From NCBI RefSeq assembly GCF_017940685.1, contig NZ_JAGAYD010000244.1, positions 1 through 64,000 of the forward strand: a stretch of 64,000 nt of DNA. The letters are read 5' to 3'. The stretch comes from Butyrivibrio sp. GTDB lineage: Bacteria > Bacillota > Clostridia > Lachnospirales > Lachnospiraceae. The notes beneath the pieces were generated by a model, which was given only the letters and a program-made list of their open reading frames with translations, did no database searches and was not told where the DNA came from. Below, one piece after another: positions 40,431 to 49,725 of the stretch (positions are counted from its first letter, which is position 1; each line of letters begins with the position of its first letter). Position numbers and translations under genes: made by a program.

Positions 40431-40639
40431 AAGAATGGGATTATCTCAATAACTGTGCTCTATGTAAGCCTACTGAAGTATCTGATAAGGCAGAAAGAAC
40501 CGTGTGGTGGATATGCCCCAATGACACATCTCATCATTACCCTATGTTTATATCTCAGAGGGTAGAAATGGCGTATCGTGGCAGAGAAGCATGCCCGTAT
40601 TGCAGAGGCCATCGCATTAAAAAGAGGCATTTTTGCTAA
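40403..40639 (+). CDS. Small zinc-finger protein (DUF4379-like), 78 aa
   Basis: Cys pairs CALCKP, then ERTVWWICPNDTSHHYPMFI with Cys, and ACPYCRGHRIKKRHFC form a treble-clef knuckle as in DUF4379/zinc-ribbon proteins. One copy only, so about a third of the usual length. Function unknown; nucleic-acid binding likely. Confidence 0.65.
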   Translation: MDKILREILKEWDYLNNCALCKPTEVSDKAERTVWWICPNDTSHHYPMFISQRVEMAYRGREACPYCRGHRIKKRHFC

Positions 40640-40644
40640 ACTAA

Positions 40645-40685
40645 AAGGACTATCACTTTATGCATCGGTGATAGTCCCTTATTGT
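40645..40685 (+). terminator. Terminator after the zinc-finger gene
   Basis: GGACTATCAC-TTTATGCATC-GGTGATAGTCC (40647-40677), followed by CTTATTG on the plus strand. Confidence 0.7.
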
Positions 40686-40802
40686 TTTCAAGAAATAATG
40701 TTCATTTTTGCCCCGAGAGTTTTAAACCATACTTTTAACTTTTTTTATTAAATAATGTTCATAAATGGCTCAACCATGCGGGGTGCCAGATTTTTTTTTA
40801 TA

Positions 40803-41087
40803 TTATTTCTTGCTGCCGTTTACAAGATCCTTAAGCGCCTTACCTGGCTTAAATTTAGGTGCTGTAGAAGCAGGAATCTTAAGTGTTGCGCCAGTCTGAG
40901 GATTCTTACCAGTTCTTGCTGCTCTCTTAACTGTCTCGAATGTTCCAAAGCCAACGAGCTGAACCTTATCCTTTTTCTTAAGGGCCTTTGATACTGTGTC
41001 TACAAAAGCGTCAACAGCCTTACCAGCATCCTTCTTTGTAAGTCCCGTTTCCTTTGCAATTGCTTCGATGAGTTCTGTCTTATTCAT
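40803..41087 (-). CDS. HU-family DNA-binding protein, 94 aa
   Basis: MNKTELIEAIAKETGLTKKD, then KVQLVGFGTFETVKRAARTG and TGKNPQTGATLKIPASTAPK are the standard HU/IHF features, including the Arg-rich arm and the Pro at its tip. Length 94 residues, normal. It bends and packs DNA and may help conjugation or transposition. ATG at 41087 behind AAAGGGAGATCGAGA. Confidence 0.93.
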   Translation of the reverse strand: MNKTELIEAIAKETGLTKKDAGKAVDAFVDTVSKALKKKDKVQLVGFGTFETVKRAARTGKNPQTGATLKIPASTAPKFKPGKALKDLVNGSKK

Positions 41088-41175
41088 TCTCGATCTCCCT
41101 TTTAATACTTAGATTTCTTGGTTAATAGTTACGTGTAATCGCTTTACTGTTGGGTTCTATCACTCAACTAATAGT

Positions 41176-41203
41176 ATTTTACCACGATTAGTGTACTTTG
41201 GAA
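41176..41203 (-). promoter_or_regulatory. Promoter of the HU gene with operator-like repeat
   Basis: Minus strand: TTCCAA (41198-41203), 16 bases, TAAAAT (41176-41181). Spacer contains TACACTAATCGTGG. An inverted repeat TTAGTGT...ACACTAA spans the -35. Confidence 0.45.
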
Positions 41204-41229
41204 CACTAAAATGTATAAAAATAGCGGAT

Positions 41230-44028
41230 TTATGATGATTTTTCATCAGTCAATTCTTTATACATCTGCATCAGCTTTGCCACACAGTCAGCTTCAGTTG
41301 TAGTTTTGATATCAAACCCATAGGCCTGCATTACTGCCCGGTCATTCGCCGTATGAGCTTTCTGAAGTTCTATTGGCATCGTCAGAGGATCATATAGATC
41401 TGCGAGGCTGCTATCAGGGTATAATGCTCTTGCATCTAATATCCCCTGTGCGGTTTCTTCGATCTTTCTTTTCTGTTCATCTGTCGGCGAGGGCCATGGG
41501 AAGTTGTTGTAGACAAGAGTATTCGAATAGCTATAATCGCTCTTTAATCTTCCGCATATTGCTCTTGTCCATGCCATGTGTATATTTGATGTTATAACTC
41601 CGAAATGGTATATACCAGCATCTTGCATAGCGAATATTTTATCTCCTGGAATAATATCTTTTGAGAGGTAATCTATTGGAATATACCGTCTATTCTGAGA
41701 AGAAACCTTTGGAATTGCAATATAGTCACTTTGGGGTTCCAACATAGTTCCGAAAAGTGTCGGAGCAGCGGCAGCTTTTAAGGTGTTATCTCTTTTACTG
41801 TTCTGCCTAAATTCTTTAACATTCTCAACCCTTTTAAGGATTAAGGGGCATTTCTTTATAAGACTTGGATCTGCTTTATTTAACCAAATGCAATACCTGG
41901 GCTTTCTATCTATAAAGTCCTTTCCCATCATATAGGGTTTTATTAAGCTTGCAGCTTGTGGTTCGGAGCGTAGCAATTCTGTTTTTTCTTCAGCTGTAAG
42001 AATGTAGTTTCCATCGTCCAATGCCTGCCCGCCAAGATTTATTACCGGTACGTCCGATATGGGTTTTGTTCTTTTGTCTATGAATATATTGTCAGCATCT
42101 AACAAATATCCATTTATATTATGAGCTATTATTTTATTATTGCCCTCATAAATGTGTTTTTCACAAGATGAAACAGTTTTGCTAAATCCTACAATGACGC
42201 AATGAACATGTGCTTTGGTTGATGCCTCACTATCCCATATGAATGTGCGATATGCAAAGTCTATATGCAGTCCTTCATCAAATAATGGCCTCCAAAGGTT
42301 TGAAACACTAACGCCTTGGGTTATAGAATTTGTTGAAACCAAAGCAGCTTTTATATTGGTTCCCGTCATGTAATCAGCTGCTTTTTTATACCAACAACTG
42401 ACATAATCAAGATCCCCAACACTTTTCCATTTACTTCCAAATATTGACAAAACGTCTGCTTTTTGTGCAGGATTCATCCATCTTGCTCCTACGAAGGGAG
42501 GATTGCCTATAATATAGCTTAATTCTGTGGGTGGAATTATTTCATTCCAGTCTATTTTTAGAGCATTGCCTTCATGGATATTAGCATTGGTCTTAAGTGG
42601 AAGAAAATCAAGACTCATAGATATGATATCTTCTGTTTCCTTCATCATCTGAGATTCAGCAATCCAAAGTGCAGTTTTTCCCACAGTAACAGCAAAATCA
42701 TTTATCTCAATGCCATAAAATTGCGATATGCTGACTTTAATAGGATTGATGGCAGCTCCAAATATAATCTGACCATCTATTTGTTTCCTATCACAATCAA
42801 GGATATCCCTTATTACAAGATTTTCTAATCTTCTTAGGCTTATATAGGTTTCCGTAAGGAAGTTGCCGCTGCCGCAAGCCGGATCAAAGAACGTCAGCTT
42901 TGATAGTTTATCCTGGAATGCTTCCAGTTTTGCTTTTCGGGTCTTTTCAATCTTTATTTCACTTATCTGAGCATATTCATCCTTAAGGGCATTAAGGAAT
43001 AATTCGTCAGTTATTTTATGCAGGTTTTCGATGGATGTATAGTGCATACCACCGGATCGCCTTGTTTCTGGATTGAGTGATGATTCAAAACAAGCTCCAA
43101 AAATTGTTGGTGATATGGTAGACCAGTCAAAACCTTCACTTGCCTTATTGAGCAGAATGTCCCTTATCTCGTCTGTAAAGTTTGGAATTTCAATGTCTTC
43201 CTTGGCAAATAAGCCTCCATTGACATAGGGGAACTTAGATACCTCAGAATTATCATATGGATCTCTGTCTTCTATCTTTGTATCAAGCACTTTAAACAGC
43301 TCTATAAGAGCTTTTCTCATATCCTTTGCTTCAAACTGCTCCATATAATCGTGGAACATGTGACCGTTAGAGCCAAATATATGTGCATCTTCCGCATAAA
43401 GGCAGAATACAAGGCGGACACAGAGCATGTTGAGGCTCTTTAATGATTCTTCGCTGTCAGGATTGATATATTCCTTATGGAGAGCGTCATACATAAGGCC
43501 TACGAATTCCCCGGCTTTTACTGATATCTCCATCTCTGTGTTGTGGATGATTTGTTGCTTTTTATTAACCAGGAACTCAAAGCTGCTGTACTTATTCGGA
43601 ACTTCTGACAACAAGAACTTTACAGGTTCAGGTTTCTTTGAATCCATGTCATAAACCCATATTTCGCCAAAGTTTGAAAGAACTATCCATTTAGCTTTTT
43701 CAGATACCGGAAGTGAATTGTCATACATCTTGGCCTGCTCATAGGGAGTCATCCCGTCATGTCCCTGTTGTGGTTTTGAAAGGTCTATCTTTAAGCTCTT
43801 TTGCTCGATTAAAACCCTTGTCTCGGGGATATAGGCATCAATGCGCTTGGTGTTTCCATCCGGTCCTATTACCTTTTTCTGAAACTCTATCCTATCGGTA
43901 ACATTATCCACTTCTAGGATATTCTGCAAGAATTCGATCCAGTATGATCTGTCGTCTTCATCTTCTTTTCCTCTATTGTTCCACTTATTAAAAAACTGTC
44001 TCGCAGCTTCTCTCCTATCTGATTCCAT
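41230..44028 (-). CDS. MmeI-like type IIG/IIL restriction-modification enzyme, 932 aa
   Basis: Single-chain enzyme that methylates and cuts DNA. Start at the ATG at 44026-44028 behind AAAGGAGAATGGCG. N-terminal nuclease: KRIDAYIPETRVLIEQKS, with Asp and Glu-x-Lys as in MmeI. Then a helical linker, then the adenine methyltransferase: motif I FFDPACGSGNFLTETY, motif IV SYIIGNPPFVGAR. The target-recognition part begins near residue 600 (RTFIWDSEASTKAHVHCVIV), and YSNTLVYNNFPWP closes it. About 30 residues longer than MmeI. It likely defends the host or the plasmid; target site unknown. Overlaps the regulator gene in front by 14 bases. Confidence 0.9.
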   Translation of the reverse strand: MESDRREAARQFFNKWNNRGKEDEDDRSYWIEFLQNILEVDNVTDRIEFQKKVIGPDGNTKRIDAYIPETRVLIEQKSLKIDLSKPQQGHDGMTPYEQAKMYDNSLPVSEKAKWIVLSNFGEIWVYDMDSKKPEPVKFLLSEVPNKYSSFEFLVNKKQQIIHNTEMEISVKAGEFVGLMYDALHKEYINPDSEESLKSLNMLCVRLVFCLYAEDAHIFGSNGHMFHDYMEQFEAKDMRKALIELFKVLDTKIEDRDPYDNSEVSKFPYVNGGLFAKEDIEIPNFTDEIRDILLNKASEGFDWSTISPTIFGACFESSLNPETRRSGGMHYTSIENLHKITDELFLNALKDEYAQISEIKIEKTRKAKLEAFQDKLSKLTFFDPACGSGNFLTETYISLRRLENLVIRDILDCDRKQIDGQIIFGAAINPIKVSISQFYGIEINDFAVTVGKTALWIAESQMMKETEDIISMSLDFLPLKTNANIHEGNALKIDWNEIIPPTELSYIIGNPPFVGARWMNPAQKADVLSIFGSKWKSVGDLDYVSCWYKKAADYMTGTNIKAALVSTNSITQGVSVSNLWRPLFDEGLHIDFAYRTFIWDSEASTKAHVHCVIVGFSKTVSSCEKHIYEGNNKIIAHNINGYLLDADNIFIDKRTKPISDVPVINLGGQALDDGNYILTAEEKTELLRSEPQAASLIKPYMMGKDFIDRKPRYCIWLNKADPSLIKKCPLILKRVENVKEFRQNSKRDNTLKAAAAPTLFGTMLEPQSDYIAIPKVSSQNRRYIPIDYLSKDIIPGDKIFAMQDAGIYHFGVITSNIHMAWTRAICGRLKSDYSYSNTLVYNNFPWPSPTDEQKRKIEETAQGILDARALYPDSSLADLYDPLTMPIELQKAHTANDRAVMQAYGFDIKTTTEADCVAKLMQMYKELTDEKSS

Positions 44029-44224
44029 CGCCATTCTCCTTTATCGGGGTGTCTTTATACCCAAGTTTGTTTCTTATATAGCTACTAAGGCTCTTGCCTT
44101 CTGCTTTAGCTTTTCCTTTGACTTCTTCCTTTTCTTCAGGTGTCAGCCATACATCCGTGCGCGAAAGCTTTTCCATGTATCTCTTATTACTTTTTTTTCG
44201 TTTTTCTGTGTACTTATTCGACAT
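44015..44224 (-). CDS. Ribbon-helix-helix-like small DNA-binding protein, 69 aa
   Basis: Basic start, then VWLTPEEKEEVKGKAKAEGK SLSSYIRNKLG, which has the ribbon-helix-helix pattern seen in mobC-type and antitoxin proteins. It precedes the restriction enzyme with a 14-base overlap, so probably controls it. A GCGCATA-TCCC-TATGCGC inverted repeat lies close upstream at about 44277-44294. Confidence 0.65.
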   Translation of the reverse strand: MSNKYTEKRKKSNKRYMEKLSRTDVWLTPEEKEEVKGKAKAEGKSLSSYIRNKLGYKDTPIKENGDGIR

Positions 44225-44613
44225 AAAATACCTCTTAATAGGTCTGCATTAACACATATACTATACCACTTATGAGCGCATAGGGATATGCGCCATTATA
44301 TACAATCTAAAAAGCAGTAAATTGTGCATTCTGATATGGTTATCAAGTTGCTCTTTCCTGCCGATATATGTAGTGAAAGGAGAGATTGCTTATGATTCTT
44401 TCAAACAGCTAAGATAACGTCACTGTGGCAAAGTTCCCGGTGGCGGTATTTTATTGCCAAAAAGGCCTGTACAGAAACTGCGCTACAAAATCAGATATCC
44501 CAAATTATAGGTAAAGGCTTAAGTGTTATTATGCCTCCAATATCCCATATTATAAGTGCAAACAAAAACCTGATGCTATAAGCATCCAATCACCCTACAA
44601 GGAGGGCTCTAAA
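44225..44613. other. Intergenic region with operator-like repeat and a tiny interrupted frame
   Basis: Minus strand: GCGCATA-TCCC-TATGCGC (44277-44294) before the RHH gene. Plus strand: a start with AAAGGAGAGATTGCTT at about 44392 codes MILSNS and then a stop; the same frame continues afterwards as DNVTVAKFPVAVFYCQKGLY to a second stop near 44513. The ribosome site can pair with CTCTTTC upstream. Function unknown; could be another small toxin-like locus that has decayed. Confidence 0.35.
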
Positions 44614-44787
44614 ATGATTAAAAAATTCAATGAAACTGTTGACAGAATTGAAGGAAAGCCGATTTCACGGGATATGGCAAAGTTAATAACTATCGTTCCG
44701 ATAGTGATTGCCATTGTATTGCCTACGATAATACTAATGGCCATGGCCGCTTATGAGGTTGGCCGTATAAGCATGATGGTGGGCTAA
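44614..44787 (+). CDS. Small membrane protein, 57 aa
   Basis: ATG at 44614 behind AAGGAGGGCTCTAAA. A helix at about residues 25-45 (ITIVPIVIAIVLPTIILMAM) with a basic N-terminus (MIKKFNETVDRIEGKPISRD). Terminator directly after. Small single-helix proteins with their own terminator are often toxins or regulators of transport; not resolved. Confidence 0.6.
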   Translation: MIKKFNETVDRIEGKPISRDMAKLITIVPIVIAIVLPTIILMAMAAYEVGRISMMVG

Positions 44788-44796
44788 AAACTGCAA

Positions 44797-44826
44797 GAGC
44801 TCCTGGGGATATCCTGGGAGCTTTTT
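44797..44826 (+). terminator. Terminator after the 57-aa membrane protein gene
   Basis: AGAGCTCCTGGGGATATCCTGGGAGCT with TTTTTT after it. A separate minus-strand terminator (AAAGACCAACAG...CATTGGCCTTT, 44836-44868) lies next to it for the gene at 44970. Confidence 0.7.
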
Positions 44827-44969
44827 TGCCATAAAAAAGACCAACAGCTTGTGTGCCATTGGCCTTTATAATCTAAAGAAACTATAAATTATTTTGTGAA
44901 TTTCATGCAGCTTTTTCGCTGCTCTCTAAAAAGTTTTATAATCTTTTTACTTTTTAGATCTGCTAGTGT

Positions 44970-45206
44970 TTACCGTATGAAGGCTAACACCTTTTTATGG
45001 TCTTCTGCTTCTGTTTTTGTGATATAGGAGACAGAGCTCACAGGGTACTCTGACTCTTCAAAATCAGGTCCAAGTCCTGCCTGAAGATAGCCGTAGGATA
45101 TGCCGCTTTCTTTGGCAAGAACAGCTTCCTCGCTCATGAGCTGCATGCTCTGCCTGTTGTTCTTTGACTTAATTTTCTCAAGTTCACTACTATAGCTTCG
45201 TCTCAT
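44970..45206 (-). CDS. Hypothetical protein, 78 aa
   Basis: Start at the ATG at 45204-45206 behind GGAAAGGAAATC; the longer frame has an upstream ATG but no ribosome site. Charged, with MRRSYSSELEKIKSKNNRQS and then EAVLAKESGISYGYLQAGLG, which could be a short basic helix-turn-helix. No family recognised. After the HD-GYP gene in the same transcript. Confidence 0.6.
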   Translation of the reverse strand: MRRSYSSELEKIKSKNNRQSMQLMSEEAVLAKESGISYGYLQAGLGPDFEESEYPVSSVSYITKTEAEDHKKVLAFIR

Positions 45207-45364
45207 GATTTCCTTTCCTGTTGGCTTCACCATATCTCTATGGAAAAGAGCCGCCTTCCGGGGGTGGTGGAAGGATGGCTGAAAACCGTTAGCCAATACG
45301 ATTTTCTGTGTTCGTGTGGTATAGGGAACGGATAGTTTTAAGGCATACCGCATCGGCCAATTAC

Positions 45365-45991
45365 TTAGCTTACTGCCATGAGATTGTCTATGATAGACTC
45401 TAAAAATTCTCCATAAGCTTCAGGGATATGACCTTCTTCTATCTCAGAATAAATAATGTCTATTCCGGTCTTTACATCTTCCCTGTCCTTATAGGACCTC
45501 TTTTCAGTAATGGCACTGAAGATATCCGCTGCCGATACAAGAAGAGCTCCTTCTGATGGGAAATTACCATTATAGGGATATCCTGAACCATCCATTTTCT
45601 TGTGATGGTTTTCAATCATCTCACAGATAACTTCCGGTATGAGATAGATCCTTGCCATGTCAGCTCCAAGTTTGGGGTGCTGTTGTATTACCCTGAACTC
45701 TTCTTCTGTCAGTCCTGATTTCTTATGGAGTATTGAGTGAGGGACAAACATCTTTCCGATATCGTGAAGAAGAGCAGCTGCAACGACGTACTTTTTATTT
45801 GTCTTTTTCACATCAAAGTAGCCTTCATCAACTGCGGCATCATACATATGCATTGCTATATAGGCTACCCTTATAGAGTGTTCATAGGTCTCTTCGTCGT
45901 AAAAATAAAGCATTTCGAGAAGCTGTTTAATCCTCTCACTCGTCATGAGCCTTCTCATAAAAAGCTCGTCTTTTCTTGTGTTTTCAAACAT
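45365..45991 (-). CDS. HD-GYP-like cyclic-di-GMP phosphodiesterase, 208 aa
   Basis: HD motif ALLHDIGKMF, then ENHHKKMDGSGYPYNG supplies the HHExxDGxGYP signature (Glu replaced by Lys), and LLVSAADIFSAITEKRSYKD follows. So a stand-alone HD-GYP protein without a sensor domain. It would cleave cyclic-di-GMP. Placement beside a chemoreceptor and pilus genes suggests that this messenger tunes the pilus. Start is the ATG at 45991. Confidence 0.8.
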   Translation of the reverse strand: MFENTRKDELFMRRLMTSERIKQLLEMLYFYDEETYEHSIRVAYIAMHMYDAAVDEGYFDVKKTNKKYVVAAALLHDIGKMFVPHSILHKKSGLTEEEFRVIQQHPKLGADMARIYLIPEVICEMIENHHKKMDGSGYPYNGNFPSEGALLVSAADIFSAITEKRSYKDREDVKTGIDIIYSEIEEGHIPEAYGEFLESIIDNLMAVS

Positions 45992-46024
45992 CTTAATCCA
46001 ATTCCTTTTCCTTTTTACTGCTGT

Positions 46025-47470
46025 TTATGGGTCTGTTGGTTCTTCTGCACCGCATCTTATACATGTGCCATTGACATATGTGTGTCCAAGCGCGGGGAGC
46101 ACAGTTGTAGTTCTTGATATTTCGGTGCCACAAATCGTGCAACGGATGATTGTGTCATGTGAACCTTCTGTTGTACATGTAGCTGACACAGTTTCTTCTG
46201 TTGTTTCTTCGTCATGTCCGAACATGGGAAGAACTTCATTTTGAACGATTCCGCAACGCTCGCAGTTTCTTGTGCGATAGCCATCCGCCGTACATGTTGC
46301 TGCCTGGGTGATCCAGTTACTCCAATCATGGCCAAGGGCTTCAATCTCTTCTCCTGCTTCCTTGTTACATACTTTACAGAAATGATGTCTGTATCCGGCC
46401 TCTTCACACGTTGCCGGATCATCAATTATCCACCCATCCCATGTATGGCTGACCATTTCAAGAACTACGTTTTCTGTAGTTCCGCAGACTGTACATGTGT
46501 GTGTTCCAGAACCTTCTGAATAGCATGTTGGCTCTACAAGAACGTCAACATCACCCCATGTGTGGTCGATCTTGGCAATGGAGGCAGTCTGCTTTTCCTT
46601 GCATACAGAACATGTCCTTGTCTTTACACCTTCTTTAGTACATGTAGCTGCGGTTGTGACTTCGTACTCACCCCATGTATGAGCGAGCTTGTCGGTCTCT
46701 CTTGTCTCTTCCTCATTACATACAGAGCATGTCCTCTTTTCTTTACCCTTTGCAGCGCATGTGGCTTCCTTAGAAGTCGTCCATTTGCTCCAGGTATGTC
46801 CGAGCTTTGGAATCTCCTCTGTATAGGTTGCTCCGCAGGAACACCTGAAGGTATACTGCCCTGCCGTAGTACATGTAGCTTTTTTCGTAGTCTCCTTTGA
46901 ATAGCTGTGGGTATGTGAAGCTGTGCTATTCGTAGAAGAACCTGAGCTTGTAGATGTTGTCTGCCTTGTCGTAGTTGGTGTCGTGGATGCTGTTGTAGAT
47001 GCTGTCGAAGTAGATGAGCTTGAACTACTCTTACTTGAAGATGATGAAGATGAGCTCTTTGAAGAGGTATCTACGGTAGTACCACTTCCCTGCTTCTGGG
47101 CGCTTGGCATATAATCAGGTATCTCCGTTCCTGATGACGCAGTAGTTTTAGTTGTAGAGATGTAAGCGGGAGCTGTGTACTCAGGCTTTACAAGCTCTAC
47201 AATCTTAACGTTCCCTGCGCCTGCCCTTTTTGCCGTTTTTGTTACCGTTTCTGTCTGTACCTCGCCCTGCAAGACATATTCTGACTGGTCAAAAGAGGCT
47301 TCTCCTGACGCCAGGTTAGTCTGCTTACTGGATGGGATGCTCTTTGCCAGGGCAAAAGCTATTCCCATGACAACAAGTATGCCTGCTGCCATTCCAATAA
47401 TGAGCTTTGTAGTGCCGGACAGAGTGGTGAAAAACAGTGGGAGTTTGATCTTTTTAAGGAATTTTTTCAT
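46025..47470 (-). CDS. Membrane protein with eight Cys repeats, 481 aa
   Basis: Residues 20-45 are a membrane helix; then a Ser/Thr-rich linker (about residues 130-185), then eight tandem repeats of 30-40 residues ending CSCGATY, CSVCNEE, CSVCKEK, CTVCGTT, CKVCNKE, CERCGIV, CTICGTE and CIRCGAE. Each repeat has the ATCTxxG and LGHxW surroundings also seen in the protein at 1346-2224. Probably surface-exposed, binding metal or a partner. Promoter at 47513-47541, so it starts a separate transcript. Confidence 0.75.
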   Translation of the reverse strand: MKKFLKKIKLPLFFTTLSGTTKLIIGMAAGILVVMGIAFALAKSIPSSKQTNLASGEASFDQSEYVLQGEVQTETVTKTAKRAGAGNVKIVELVKPEYTAPAYISTTKTTASSGTEIPDYMPSAQKQGSGTTVDTSSKSSSSSSSSKSSSSSSTSTASTTASTTPTTTRQTTSTSSGSSTNSTASHTHSYSKETTKKATCTTAGQYTFRCSCGATYTEEIPKLGHTWSKWTTSKEATCAAKGKEKRTCSVCNEEETRETDKLAHTWGEYEVTTAATCTKEGVKTRTCSVCKEKQTASIAKIDHTWGDVDVLVEPTCYSEGSGTHTCTVCGTTENVVLEMVSHTWDGWIIDDPATCEEAGYRHHFCKVCNKEAGEEIEALGHDWSNWITQAATCTADGYRTRNCERCGIVQNEVLPMFGHDEETTEETVSATCTTEGSHDTIIRCTICGTEISRTTTVLPALGHTYVNGTCIRCGAEEPTDP

Positions 47471-47512
47471 AACTCACTCTCCTTATGCTGCAATGATTTT
47501 TTCTATACACTT

Positions 47513-47541
47513 AATATACCATTAGCGTATTTTTCAATCAA
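47513..47541 (-). promoter_or_regulatory. Promoter of the operon 44970-47470
   Basis: Minus strand: TTGATT (47536-47541), 17 bases, TATATT (47513-47518), spacer ending ATACGCTAATGG, a good copy of the shared motif. Confidence 0.7.
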
Positions 47542-47676
47542 GAAAATATTTCTAGGGCGGTCTGGAGTCCAAATTTAGGTTTGTTTTTTGACACAGTAAT
47601 ATTGTATATATAAACAGAAACCTGCCGGCCGCCGAAACAGCCTCCTGCTCATACCAAGTTAGAGGTTGAAAACGTC

Positions 47677-49698
47677 TCAATCTTTAAAAAATTCCATTTC
47701 TTTATTAAGCTTGTTGGCAACTTCTTTAAGATCATTTGCTGATCCGGCAAGAGTAGTAACTGTTGCAGAAAGTTCCTGCATTGAAGCTCCGGTTTCCTCG
47801 GAACTTGCAGCATTTTCCTCAGAGATAGCAGAAAGAGCACTCATTACATCTACAACAGCATTCCTTGATGTATCACACTGCTGTGCTCCATCTGAAATTG
47901 TCTTGACGCCGCCTACGGTCTCGTTGATATCATCTATCATTCCGCCGATTGCTTCTATAGTCTCGCCAAGGGATGACTGCTGCTCAAGGTTTGCATCTTT
48001 TACGAGCTTCGCTGCATCAACGGCAGCCCTGCTCTGCTCAAGAAGTTTTTCCATCTCAGCCTTTATATCGTCTGCCATCTTTTTGGAATCTTCTGCGAGC
48101 TTTCCTATCTCTTCGGCTACTACGTTAAAGCCTCTTCCGGCTTCCCCTGCTCTGGCTGCCTCAATAGATGCGTTAAGTGATAACAGATTTGTCTGTGTGG
48201 CAATAGCTGTAATACCCTCTACTTTTTCAGATATCACATTTACTGCATCCTGTGTTGCAGATATGGTATTTGAAATGTCATCTATCTTATCTGTCATGTC
48301 AGCGCTGGATGATTGAAGCTCTGAAAGGGATTTTGATGAAATCTCCGAGGCTTCTTTCATCTTTCCGGCAAGGCTTTCAAGGCTTCCTGCTGAGGTCTGA
48401 ACTCCTGAAACTGCATCTCCTATATAACCCACATTGGTTGAGGCATTTTGTATCTCGTCTGCTTGCTGGGTTGCGCCAGATGCTATCTCCTGTACTGCAT
48501 TGGAAACATCTTCTGCTGTCTGTGATATCTGACCTGCCATGTCTGATAGTTCTTCTGATGAACTGCCAACCTGGGATGCAGATGACTTTATATTGCCTAC
48601 AATCTCGGAAAGCGTATCAATAACAGAGTTTGTATCTTTCGATATATCTCCCAGTTCGTCTTTTCTTTTATCGTGCTTATCAACCTTTACAAAACGCCCA
48701 TCTGAGAGTGCCTTTAAAGATTTGCTTATATCAAGGATTGGAGCTGTGACTCCTTTTGCAAGGCCGAATGCAAGTACCGCTGCAATAACAGCCATGATGA
48801 TGCCCATTATCACAATGATGGTTGCTGATCTTGTAGCCTCTGCCAGTACCTCTTTTGATTTTGCTGCTACTGCTATGGAATAGCCTGTGTTTGGTTCTTT
48901 TACATAGGCTACGTATGCTGCATAACCTTTCCCGGTATTATTATTGACATAAAAGCCTTCTTCCTTGCCTTCTGTCATAATAAGTGATTTAGAGCGGTCT
49001 TCTTCATCGTGGTCCTTTCCAATGATGTACTGTGAATGAGCCGCAACTGCTCCTGTTCTGTCAAGAACAAAGGCATCATCAAACTCCGCTGCAAGAATGT
49101 CGTGGAGATCTTCCATGTCGTAGTTTCTCTGCACACATCCAAGGATTTCTCCTGTCTCATTATCAAATACAGGAACAACTATTGTTATGATACGTGAGCC
49201 TGTAGACTTTGATACCTGGACATCCGAAACATAGATAGGAGTACCGGACATGGCCTGTTTGTAATACTCTCTGTCGGATATATCAACGCAATCACCTACT
49301 GTTCGTAGAAGCTGCATACCTTCTGTTCCGCTTAAGATGGTGCCGTTCCCGTCTGCAAGGGAGTCATCAATCTTTTTAAGTGAGTCAAACATTACCTCGT
49401 CAGGAATACTTGTGCCAGGTGACTGAAGGTAATTGATCGTGGCCGGTGATGTGGCGAGTGTCTGCATGGCGATAACGTTTTTATCTATCATCTTGGAAAA
49501 CAGATCTTCCATATACCACGCCTGCCACTCAAGTGAGTCCTGTGCATCTGCCTTGGCTTTATCTGTGGATGTGACATAGCTCACTATCACAGCAAGCGTC
49601 AGCGGAATAATAGCAATAGCCAGGATTATTGCAATAAGTTTTGTTTTAATACTGTTTCTGAAACTGATTGCAGACTGTGTTCTTTCTTTCCCTCTCAT
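47677..49698 (-). CDS. Methyl-accepting chemotaxis protein with dCache sensor, 673 aa
   Basis: A membrane receptor. Helix at residues about 16-38, a 240-residue outside part with a dCache layout ([20 protein letters not shown] and a later [20 protein letters not shown]), a second helix near 290-315, HAMP ([20 protein letters not shown]), and the long signalling hairpin with the conserved tip [20 protein letters not shown] followed by [19 protein letters not shown]. Length is normal. It could report to a host CheA. Its place at the end of the pilus operon is unusual. Confidence 0.9.
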   Translation of the reverse strand: MRGKERTQSAISFRNSIKTKLIAIILAIAIIPLTLAVIVSYVTSTDKAKADAQDSLEWQAWYMEDLFSKMIDKNVIAMQTLATSPATINYLQSPGTSIPDEVMFDSLKKIDDSLADGNGTILSGTEGMQLLRTVGDCVDISDREYYKQAMSGTPIYVSDVQVSKSTGSRIITIVVPVFDNETGEILGCVQRNYDMEDLHDILAAEFDDAFVLDRTGAVAAHSQYIIGKDHDEEDRSKSLIMTEGKEEGFYVNNNTGKGYAAYVAYVKEPNTGYSIAVAAKSKEVLAEATRSATIIVIMGIIMAVIAAVLAFGLAKGVTAPILDISKSLKALSDGRFVKVDKHDKRKDELGDISKDTNSVIDTLSEIVGNIKSSASQVGSSSEELSDMAGQISQTAEDVSNAVQEIASGATQQADEIQNASTNVGYIGDAVSGVQTSAGSLESLAGKMKEASEISSKSLSELQSSSADMTDKIDDISNTISATQDAVNVISEKVEGITAIATQTNLLSLNASIEAARAGEAGRGFNVVAEEIGKLAEDSKKMADDIKAEMEKLLEQSRAAVDAAKLVKDANLEQQSSLGETIEAIGGMIDDINETVGGVKTISDGAQQCDTSRNAVVDVMSALSAISEENAASSEETGASMQELSATVTTLAGSANDLKEVANKLNKEMEFFKD

Positions 49699-49725
49699 AA
49701 GAATAAACCACCCCTTTTCTAAAAA

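Noticed and set aside
46057-46425. 122-codon frame overlapping the Cys-repeat gene
   Set aside because: Fully inside the repeats in a different frame, basic and Met/Arg-rich, with no ribosome site.
47666-48316. 216-codon plus-strand frame antisense to the chemoreceptor
   Set aside because: Ser/Ala-rich mirror of the coiled-coil signalling domain; a common shadow artefact.
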